The notes beneath the pieces are model-generated. The model did no database searches. It had not been told where the DNA came from and worked only from the letters and a program-made list of their open reading frames with translations. Both the position numbers and the translations under genes were made by a program. From Bacteroidales bacterium (GTDB lineage Bacteria; Bacteroidota; Bacteroidia; Bacteroidales; PWNQ01), in assembly GCA_021740245.1 (NCBI GenBank), contig JAIPAE010000005.1, positions 1 through 44,683 of the forward strand: DNA of 44,683 bases, given 5' to 3'. Each line of letters begins with the position of its first letter. Position 1 is the first letter of the stretch. Below, one piece after another: positions 26,229 to 33,649 of the stretch.

Positions 26229-27053
26229 TCAACCAATATTTACTGAGTCTTTATTAAAACCACGTAATTTTATAGCAGTAATGAGTTTTTTAGTACTATT
26301 GGGAAAATCGGCTTTCATCATCCAGTCGTAATACTGGGGTTCATTCCGGAATACATCTTCCACCAGTTTTCCTTTATATTTACCAAAATTAAAAACTTCT
26401 TTATCGTTTTCATTGTAGACGATCTGTCCCATAAGATCGGCATTACGGTGATATTTGGAAAACCGGTCCAGCGAATCCATATCATTTACAACTGGTTGGG
26501 AAACAGTACCGTCTTTATCTTCAAAATCTGTTTGCTGATATTTATCCAGCATAGATTTCAGTATCTCGTAAGTAGCGACTGTATCAGCTTCAGCACTGTG
26601 TGCATTGTCCAGGTTTTTTCCACAATAAAACTTGTAAGCAGCTTTTAGCGTGCGTTGTTCCATTTTGTGAAAAATGTTTTGTACATCAACAATGCGGCGG
26701 TTTTTTACATCAAAGTCTATGTCATTTCTTAGAAATTCTTCCACCAGCATCGGAATATCGAATTTCATCAGATTATAACCGGCCAGGTCACTGCTTCCAA
26801 TAAATGACAATATCTGATTACTGACTTCAGCAAAGGTTGGTTCTTTTTTCAACATTTCATTAGATAAACCGTGTATTTTTTCAGCTTCTTCAGAAACCGG
26901 AATCTGAGGATTTATGCGTTGAGTCATGATTTCTTCTTTACCGTCAGTATGAACCTTTAGCATACTGATTTCTACAATTCGGTCTTTGATTGCATTTGAA
27001 CCTGTGGATTCCAGATCAAAAAATACGATGGGTTTACTTAAATTAAGATCCAT
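26229..27053 (-). CDS. DEDDh 3'-5' exonuclease (DNA pol III epsilon-like) with C-terminal DUF3820-like module
   Basis: 274 aa. Exo I motif FFDLESTGSN (Asp and Glu ligands near residues 13-15), Exo II around DLAGYNLMKFDIPML, Exo III NAHSAEADTVATYEI with the His/Asp pair. After residue 215 a small module (VFNFGKYKGKLVEDV...YYDWMMKADFPNSTKKLI) resembles the DUF3820 domain often fused to these exonucleases in Bacteroidetes. It could proofread or repair DNA; it is not necessarily the replicative epsilon subunit. It likely forms an operon with the FAH-family gene. Confidence 0.9.
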   Translation of the reverse strand: MDLNLSKPIVFFDLESTGSNAIKDRIVEISMLKVHTDGKEEIMTQRINPQIPVSEEAEKIHGLSNEMLKKEPTFAEVSNQILSFIGSSDLAGYNLMKFDIPMLVEEFLRNDIDFDVKNRRIVDVQNIFHKMEQRTLKAAYKFYCGKNLDNAHSAEADTVATYEILKSMLDKYQQTDFEDKDGTVSQPVVNDMDSLDRFSKYHRNADLMGQIVYNENDKEVFNFGKYKGKLVEDVFRNEPQYYDWMMKADFPNSTKKLITAIKLRGFNKDSVNIG

Positions 27054-27339
27054 AAAGTGCTTTGTTTCAATTTTTATTGTTCCTGTTTGCAGCTTTTGCT
27101 GTTTTTTTTGTGTTCTTTATGCTAACAATGGATGACCATCATCTTAAATGATCGTCATCCTGATATTATAAACTCATTTTGCTAATAAACGTATATTTCG
27201 ATTGTTAAAAGTAATGTTTTTTATGGAAACGAAAAAAAGAGAGAATGACTTTCTCCTTATTATTTTCAATACCTTGGATAAGGGTACTGCACAGCAGGAT
27301 AAAGCCATACTCTCTTAAACGAAATCGATTAAACCAAAA
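27054..27339. other. 286 bp spacer with hairpin between E2 and exonuclease genes
   Basis: GGATGACCATCAT (27130-27142), loop CTTAA, ATGATCGTCATCC (27148-27160) forms a 13 bp stem with one mismatch, 180 bp after the E2 stop. It lacks a T-run on the minus strand, so it is not a typical intrinsic terminator. A short CAGC-TTTT-GCTG hairpin followed by T8 (about 27092-27111) is oriented for the plus strand, where no gene ends. No coding frame is seen. Confidence 0.5.
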
Positions 27340-28710
27340 TCAAATATTTCTGTTGGTGTCGAAATTTTCAAGATATTCTGCAAGTTTAGCCAGATACTGG
27401 CCTCCCATAGCTCCGTCTACCACGCGGTGATCGTATGCAAGGGAAATTATCATCATATGACGGATACCGACCATATCGCCGTTTTCAGTTTCAATAACTA
27501 CGGGTCTTTTCTTTATTGCTCCAATTGCCAATATAGCTACCTGTGGTTGATTGATAATCGGCGATCCAGTGATATTACCAAATGAACCAAGGTTGGTTAT
27601 GGTAAATGTACCGCCTTGTATTTCATCGGGTTGTAATTTATTTTGACGTGCTCTTTCAGCTAAATCATTCACATCTTTTGTCAGGCCAACCAAATTCTTA
27701 TGGTCTGCATTTTTGATTACAGGTACAATCAGGTTGCCATTGGGCAAGGCAGTGGCCATACCTATGTTAATGTTCTTACGGTAAATAATGTTATGTCCAT
27801 CTACAGAGGAGTTTACTCCCGGAAAATCTTTTAATGCCTTCACAGCAGCTTCTGTAATGATAGGAGTAAAGGTAAGTTTGGCGTTTTCTTTTTCCTGGAA
27901 TTGTTTTTTGTGCTTGTTGCGCCAGTTAGCAATGTTAGTCATGTCAACTTCATGGTAGGACGTGACATGAGGTGAAATATGCTTAGATGAAACCATGTGA
28001 TCAGCAATTAATTTGCGCATACGGTCCATCTCAACAATTTCATCACCGGCTCCGGCCGTAACTTCAGGTTGTTTAACTTTTACTCCGGATGATGGCGTGC
28101 CGGTTTGGGCTTTGGTAGTTTCGCTGGAAGCTTTTGCTGTTTTTGATGGCTCAGATTTACTTAGTTTACCTTCATTTCGTTTATCCAGATATGCTAACAC
28201 ATCCTGCTTGGTTACACGGTTATCTTTGCCGCTTCCTTTTATGCTTTCCAGTTCTTCCAGGCTGATGTTCTCTTCCCGGGCAATATTTTTCACCAGGGGC
28301 GAATAAAACCGTTCCGATTCACTGAAATCAGCTTGTGATTTCTTGCTTTCCTGTTTCGGCTCTTCTTCTTGCTTTTCCTTTGAATCAGTGGATTCTGTAT
28401 CTGTTTGCTCCTGTTCAGTTGTTGTTTCCGGTTCACTTTCCTCTGCTTGATCCTCTTCTTCCTCTTCACCTTCAATTTCCATTACGGCTATGGCTTTTCC
28501 AACTTCTACCGTTTCACCTTCTTCGAATAAACGCTTGACAAGCTTACCTTCAACAGGTGAAGGTATCTCTGAATCTACTTTATCTGTTGCCAGTTCGCAT
28601 ATGGAATCATCTTCTTCAACCTGATCACCTTCTTCTTTTAACCACTTGGTAATGGTAGCTTCTATAACACTTTCGCCCATCTTGGGCATGGTGATTTCAA
28701 ATTTTGCCAT
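27340..28710 (-). CDS. 2-oxoacid dehydrogenase E2 (dihydrolipoamide acyltransferase)
   Basis: 456 aa E2 subunit. Lipoyl domain (1-78) with Lys44 in ELATDKVDSEIPSP, a long acidic Glu/Gln/Ser/Thr linker (about 80-130), an E1/E3-binding domain (about 137-175; YSPLVKNIAREENISLEEL...VTKQDVLAYL), a second linker and the catalytic domain (230-456), with the active-site DHRVVDGAMGG near the C-terminus. It transfers acyl groups from lipoyl-lysine to CoA. Substrate (pyruvate, branched-chain or 2-oxoglutarate) is not clear; no E1 or E3 gene is adjacent. The acidic linker replaces the usual Ala/Pro linker. Confidence 0.94.
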   Translation of the reverse strand: MAKFEITMPKMGESVIEATITKWLKEEGDQVEEDDSICELATDKVDSEIPSPVEGKLVKRLFEEGETVEVGKAIAVMEIEGEEEEEDQAEESEPETTTEQEQTDTESTDSKEKQEEEPKQESKKSQADFSESERFYSPLVKNIAREENISLEELESIKGSGKDNRVTKQDVLAYLDKRNEGKLSKSEPSKTAKASSETTKAQTGTPSSGVKVKQPEVTAGAGDEIVEMDRMRKLIADHMVSSKHISPHVTSYHEVDMTNIANWRNKHKKQFQEKENAKLTFTPIITEAAVKALKDFPGVNSSVDGHNIIYRKNINIGMATALPNGNLIVPVIKNADHKNLVGLTKDVNDLAERARQNKLQPDEIQGGTFTITNLGSFGNITGSPIINQPQVAILAIGAIKKRPVVIETENGDMVGIRHMMIISLAYDHRVVDGAMGGQYLAKLAEYLENFDTNRNI

Positions 28711-29128
28711 TCTTATCGGGATTTAATGTTTTTTGTTTATCAATTGCAGTAACCATAACAAACAATTATCATTTTGGTTTAAATATCTATGTGAGAAACC
28801 TGATATAAAGCTAAAAAACCATAATGTGTTACCCGGCTGTAAAAACAGTATCTTCCCGCTCAAATCTCAGTATGAAAGTTCCACGGGCGAGTTCCTGTTT
28901 CGATATGACCCTTCGTTTCATGATTGTTTTTTTGAAGGAAGGTATGGAATAGATAATTGTTCATATTAGCGGCGAAATTTGATTGAACTGAATGAATTGC
29001 CCTGAAAGACTATGAGCGACTGCTGATAGGAAATTGCAATTATGCTCCTGGCATTTATTTTGTTTTTATATTTCCTGGTTCACCCAAGAATTGTTAATTT
29101 TATTTCCTAAAACTTAACATCATTTCTT
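28711..29128. other. 418 bp intergenic region between divergent genes
   Basis: Separates the E2 gene (minus) and the transglutaminase gene (plus). I find no full consensus promoter, no strong hairpin and no convincing gene. A 78-codon frame at 28733-28969 has no signal or known motif and a composition unlike coding DNA here. Confidence 0.6.
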
Positions 29129-30778
29129 ATGAAACATTACCAAACCTTTATCATTGCAATAGTTACGATAATTTTATCATTGTCAGGCCACTGTGCTAAA
29201 GCCTGGCCCGGAAAAAAAGTCGACTCTTTGGATACACCCGGCCGGATCAGTACCGGAATGGCCTGGGATGGCGAGCATCTATGGGTGGCTGACCGGGCTT
29301 CTAAAATGCTGTATGGCTTGAATCCGGCAACCGGGAAGATACAACAAGCTATCTATTCGCCTGGTTATTGGCCACGTGGTGTGGCCTGGGATGGTGAAGC
29401 ACTCTGGAATGTAGATATAAAAGGAGGACTTCCGCTTAGCGAGAATTATCAGGGAGTTGTATACCGGGTTAGCCCCGATGACGGAACTGTTTTAAGAACC
29501 GTTCGTTTGTCAGTGAAAAAAGCTACAGGTCTGGCATGGGATGGAAAATACTTATGGGTGGCTGATGATACCCGGAACCGTCTTGTGCAGATCAATCCTC
29601 ATGACGGTACTACTATAAAATCCTTTAAAGCACCAACAAATCATTCGAATGGATTAACATATGATGGCCGTTATTTATGGGTTTCGGATCGTTATCGTGA
29701 TGAGATTTATATGGTAGAACCTGAAGATGGCACTGTACTGCAGATACTTGAGGCTCCGGGAAAATACACCAGAGGCCTGGCCTATGACGGACAATGTTTG
29801 TGGGCAGCAGATTCGGAAGTTGACAAAATTTTTAAGCTGACTGTGAATGACGAAGATAAGTACAAGCGTTTTAATCCAAGAAAAATAGTAGTAAAGCATA
29901 CGCATCAGGTTTCAAACTTTGGTCCCGGAATCCTGAAATCTATGGATATTCACCTGGCAATTCCAGGAGACAGAAACAGCCAGGATATTTATGGACAGAC
30001 AAAGTTTACTTCCGGAATGATGGATACTATCACTGACCATTGGGGACAGCCGACTGCTCATTATCACCGTAAAAATATGGAATCAGGAGAGCATTATACA
30101 GCAGCAATGACCGTGAAGGCCACTCTTTATCAAATTCGTTATTTTATCAATCCAGATAAAGTCGGTAGTCTGGAAGAAATCCCTTCTGATATCCGGAATA
30201 TCTACCTGGAAAACAATGAAAAATATCAATACAAACATAATGTAATTCAGAAAGTGGTGAACGATGTAAAAGAAAAGGAATCAAATCCATACCGGATAGC
30301 AAGGAAACTATATGAATACCTGATTGATAATATGTATTATGAAATGATAGGAGGGTGGAATACAGCTCCGGCAGTTATAGAACGTGGCAATGGCTCTTGT
30401 TCGGAATATGCATTTGCGTATATCGCTTTATGCCGGGCTGCCGGGATTCCGGCACGATATGTGGGTTCTGTTGTCGTCAGGGGTGATGCCAGCAGCATGG
30501 ATGATGTCTTTCACCGCTGGGCGGAGATATATCTACCTGGATATGGCTGGATCCCTGTCGATCCGAGTGGTGGGGATAAAGAAAGCCCGCGCGATCAGGC
30601 TGACGCTTTCGGAGCTCTGGATAACCGGTTTCTGATAACAACACAAAGCGGGGGAGGTTCCAAAACAATGGAATGGACTTATAACTCCAACGCTTTTTGG
30701 GTAACAGAACCAAAAACATTTGTTGTGTCTGATCATTTTGCCGACTGGAAGGTAGTTGAAGAGAATGCGGTCGAATAA
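29129..30778 (+). CDS. exported transglutaminase-like protein with N-terminal beta-propeller repeats
   Basis: 549 aa with signal peptide (residues 1-25, cleavage near HCAKA). Residues about 40-245 hold five roughly 40-residue repeats of the form GLAWDGKYLWVADDTRNRL...INPHDGT, a propeller-like domain. A beta-rich middle section (about 255-350) precedes a transglutaminase core with Cys424 (NGSCSEYAF), His462 (VFHRWAEIYL) and Asp478 (WIPVDPSGG), a complete catalytic triad with normal spacing. Bacterial homologues are usually proteases or peptide-processing enzymes in the envelope and rarely crosslinkers. It stands alone between two intergenic gaps of more than 250 bp. Confidence 0.9.
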   Translation: MKHYQTFIIAIVTIILSLSGHCAKAWPGKKVDSLDTPGRISTGMAWDGEHLWVADRASKMLYGLNPATGKIQQAIYSPGYWPRGVAWDGEALWNVDIKGGLPLSENYQGVVYRVSPDDGTVLRTVRLSVKKATGLAWDGKYLWVADDTRNRLVQINPHDGTTIKSFKAPTNHSNGLTYDGRYLWVSDRYRDEIYMVEPEDGTVLQILEAPGKYTRGLAYDGQCLWAADSEVDKIFKLTVNDEDKYKRFNPRKIVVKHTHQVSNFGPGILKSMDIHLAIPGDRNSQDIYGQTKFTSGMMDTITDHWGQPTAHYHRKNMESGEHYTAAMTVKATLYQIRYFINPDKVGSLEEIPSDIRNIYLENNEKYQYKHNVIQKVVNDVKEKESNPYRIARKLYEYLIDNMYYEMIGGWNTAPAVIERGNGSCSEYAFAYIALCRAAGIPARYVGSVVVRGDASSMDDVFHRWAEIYLPGYGWIPVDPSGGDKESPRDQADAFGALDNRFLITTQSGGGSKTMEWTYNSNAFWVTEPKTFVVSDHFADWKVVEENAVE

Positions 30779-31045
30779 TTCGATCTCAGAATAAAATCAT
30801 ATTCACGAGCAAAATTCATTAAAAATATATAAAGAATACGCTGCCTTCTGTAAGTTAGTGTTGACTTATTAATTTTAGTTTTTTAAATCAGCATTCATTT
30901 TCAATCACCATGTGACAGCTAATGATACAACTATATTACTTTTTTTGATTGTAAAAGAACAATTGAAAAATATTTTATATTTTTGATAATACTCATTTAA
31001 CTAAAGCTCGAATAACTATCATTCAGTTTACGTAAACTTATTATT

Positions 31046-32383
31046 ATGAAAGTTCTCTTAATCTCACCCACTGTTGACAGCCAGAAGAGGACAAATAAGG
31101 AGCTTATGATGCCTCAACTTGCTCTTTATATCCTACAAGGCTTAACCCCACCAAAACATGAAGTTATAACCATAGAGGAAGAAAATGAGGATATTGATTT
31201 TGATCAGGAGTGTGATCTGGTTGGTATCAGTTGTATGACAGCAAATGCACCCAGAGCGTATGAGCTTTGTGCGGAATTTAAAAAAAGAGGTAAAACAGTT
31301 GCGCTTGGCGGTGTACATCCTACTATTTTGCCTGATGAGGCGCTTGAACATGCAAATTGCGTGGTTATAGGAGAGGCCGAAGGCATTTGGCCGACAGTGC
31401 TTGAAGACTTTGAAAATAACGTACTCAAGCCAACGTATAAAAACCCTGATCCGGATTTAAGCAAGTATGTCCCGAAAGACTTTAGTTCCATTACACAAAG
31501 GAGGTTGTTTAACCTGATCCCCATCACAACAACCCGCGGCTGTCCTTATAATTGTGATTTTTGTTGTGTAACTAACCTTTTTGGCAAAAAAATCCGGCAT
31601 ATTCCTGTAGAAAATATAGTGCGGGACATCAAAGAATCGGGGGGTAAATATTTTATGTTTTTGGATGATAACATTATAGGTGATCCAAAATATGCTAAAG
31701 AACTGTTTAGAGCCATAAAGCCTTTTAACATCAAATGGGGAGGACAAGCTTCGGTTTCTTTGCTGGTTAAAGATAAAGAGCTTTTGCAATTGGCTGCTGA
31801 CAGCGGATGCAAAGTTCTGTTTTTTGGGATTGAAAGCATCGGAGAGGAGCAAACAAAGTCGTTTAAGAAATCGATCCAGGAAACTAAGGAGCTGGAAGAA
31901 TCATTGAAAATGATCAAAAAAGCGGGTATTCTGATTCATGCTTCTATGGTGTTTGGATTGGACAGCGACAAAAAGGAAATTTTTGATGAAACAGTGAAAT
32001 TCCTTGTCAAAAACAAGGTCAATACAGTGTCATTTAATGTTTTAACGCCCTATCCTGGTACCAAAGTATATGAAGATTTAAAAAAGGAAAATCGCCTTAA
32101 GACAACAGACTGGAGATTATATGATCACAATACGGTAGTGTTTGAACCTAAAAATATGAGTCGCTATGAATTGCAGACAGGAAAAACCAATGCACGGAAA
32201 AAGTTTTATAGCATAGCTTCGGTGCTTAAACGCTTGCCGGGCAATATGTACAGCCCCCTTATCTATCTTGCGATGAATTATGGACATATGAAACAAACCA
32301 AAGTGGAAGCAAAGCGGGTAGCTGAGCTAAAGCATCATTTATTTGATGACCACAATTCCTCTGGGGAATCGAATGTGAAATAA
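31046..32383 (+). CDS. B12-binding radical SAM protein
   Basis: 445 aa. N-terminal cobalamin-binding Rossmann-like domain (about 1-140; MKVLLISPTVDS, CDLVGISCMTANAPRAYEL, KTVALGGVHPTILPDEAL) followed by a radical SAM barrel with Cys166-Cys170-Cys173 (TTRGCPYNCDFC) and later GGQASVSLLVKDKELLQLAADSGCKVLFFGIES. The C-terminal region contains VLTPYPGTKVYEDL and NTVVFEPKNMS, typical of the DUF4070-like tail in the BchE/hopanoid-type subgroup. It probably catalyses methyl transfer or another cobalamin-dependent radical reaction; the substrate is unknown. No biosynthetic neighbours are present. Confidence 0.92.
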   Translation: MKVLLISPTVDSQKRTNKELMMPQLALYILQGLTPPKHEVITIEEENEDIDFDQECDLVGISCMTANAPRAYELCAEFKKRGKTVALGGVHPTILPDEALEHANCVVIGEAEGIWPTVLEDFENNVLKPTYKNPDPDLSKYVPKDFSSITQRRLFNLIPITTTRGCPYNCDFCCVTNLFGKKIRHIPVENIVRDIKESGGKYFMFLDDNIIGDPKYAKELFRAIKPFNIKWGGQASVSLLVKDKELLQLAADSGCKVLFFGIESIGEEQTKSFKKSIQETKELEESLKMIKKAGILIHASMVFGLDSDKKEIFDETVKFLVKNKVNTVSFNVLTPYPGTKVYEDLKKENRLKTTDWRLYDHNTVVFEPKNMSRYELQTGKTNARKKFYSIASVLKRLPGNMYSPLIYLAMNYGHMKQTKVEAKRVAELKHHLFDDHNSSGESNVK

Positions 32384-32476
32384 TTAGCATGTGACAGGAA
32401 GGTTTTTTATAAAAAATTGGGAAATAGGAAAAAAAGAGTTATTTTTAGAGCTGTAATTTTTCTAAAACCCAAATTG

Positions 32477-33511
32477 ATGAAAAAGTTTATACTCTTACCA
32501 ATTTGCCTCTTTTTGGCAAATTTTGTGAATGCTCAGTCGGTGATTGTTTTACACAGTACTGACACAACTGCCGTTTTTACAGGGAATACTGCCTTTGCAG
32601 ATGCCTATGCACTGGCTCAAACTGGCGATACATTGTACCTTTCCGGTGGGGCTTTTACTGCTAGTTCTGAAATTGCCAAAGGTTTGACCATATTTGGCGC
32701 TGGCATACATCCCGACTCCACCGCGGCAACCTACATTACGCAAATCAGTGGAACAGTTGATATAAAAAATGGCGCTGACAACTTGTATTTTGAGGGAATA
32801 CAGTTTGCTCATCAAATTAAAGAATACTCAACACAAGTGGTAGATAATGTGACATTTGTACGGTGTAAGTTTAACAACTCACTGGATTTTAGTTATAGTG
32901 GAAATGCAAATGTATTAAGAACAAATTATGCCTTTATACAATCAGTTTTTGTTAGCAGTCTTGATATGGAAGGGGTTACTAATAGCTTGCTTACGAATTG
33001 TATCTTTAATGAAAGGATACACAATTCCAGCTCAAATTCAATTAAAAATTCTTCGTTTTTGTATGGTCCTTCCAGCTCAAGCTATGATATTCTCTCGAAT
33101 TCACATACAAACTTGATTAGCAATTGTATTTTTCATACAACCACCAGCCCTTATTTAATTGACGGAGCTTCAAACACAGTGCAAAATTGTATTTCTCATC
33201 ATGCTACGCCAGGTTATGGAAGCACACCTATTGATGTAAACAATTACAAGGGGATTAATCTTGCAACTGTGTTCACAGCGATCCCTACTTCTCCTTTTAG
33301 TTTTACAGATGATTATCATCTAACAACCAGTGCTGAATCAACCTACCTCGGCGATGATAGTACCCAGGTTGGTGTTTATGGTGGCCTTTTCCCGCTAAAA
33401 GAAGGCTTTGTGCCTCAAAATCCGCATATCAGTACAAAAACTATTAGCTCCGGAACAAATTCGAATGGACTGCTAAATGTGAATATTGAGGTGAATGCTC
33501 AAAACGATTAA
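32477..33511 (+). CDS. exported right-handed beta-helix protein lacking a sorting domain
   Basis: 344 aa from the Met at 32477, which starts a clear signal peptide (MKKFILLPICLFLANFVNAQ); an upstream in-frame ATG adds 20 basic residues. Residues about 50-290 show beta-helix rungs (LTIFGAGIHPDS, YFEGIQFAHQI, FVRCKFNNSLDF, LLTNCIFNERIHNS, LISNCIFHTTTS, TVQNCISHHA). It ends GLLNVNIEVNAQND with no T9SS C-terminal domain. Its last segment (FVPQNPHISTKTI) may be a conserved linker. It lies 138 bp upstream of a T9SS cargo on the same strand. Confidence 0.8.
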   Translation: MKKFILLPICLFLANFVNAQSVIVLHSTDTTAVFTGNTAFADAYALAQTGDTLYLSGGAFTASSEIAKGLTIFGAGIHPDSTAATYITQISGTVDIKNGADNLYFEGIQFAHQIKEYSTQVVDNVTFVRCKFNNSLDFSYSGNANVLRTNYAFIQSVFVSSLDMEGVTNSLLTNCIFNERIHNSSSNSIKNSSFLYGPSSSSYDILSNSHTNLISNCIFHTTTSPYLIDGASNTVQNCISHHATPGYGSTPIDVNNYKGINLATVFTAIPTSPFSFTDDYHLTTSAESTYLGDDSTQVGVYGGLFPLKEGFVPQNPHISTKTISSGTNSNGLLNVNIEVNAQND

Positions 33512-33525
33512 TGATGAATCGAACC

Positions 33526-33560
33526 ATGATCCACGAGCTAGCGGAATACTCACTCGCATG
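33526..33560. repeat. dispersed palindromic repeat, copy 2 (diverged)
   Basis: ATGATCC...GCGGAATACTCACTCGC at 33526-33557 aligns with ATGATCC...GCGGAACACACACGCG at 42889-42917, with the palindromic centre diverged. Nearby, ATGGCG-AA-CGCCAT (33607-33620) is a perfect 6 bp dyad. Both lie between the beta-helix and T9SS-cargo genes. Confidence 0.4.
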
Positions 33561-33649
33561 TTTATCAAAAAATTGTAAAGCGTGTGTAGCGATAACTTGA
33601 TATGTCATGGCGAACGCCATCGAACCGTTAAATTCAAAATTGTAAACAG

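Noticed and set aside
28733..28969. 78-codon plus-strand open frame upstream of the transglutaminase gene
   Set aside because: No motif, signal or ribosome-binding site, and unusual composition; most likely a chance frame in intergenic DNA.
30779..31045. Possible cobalamin riboswitch upstream of the B12/radical SAM gene
   Set aside because: The 267 bp are AT-rich and lack a recognisable B12-box or conserved stem pattern.
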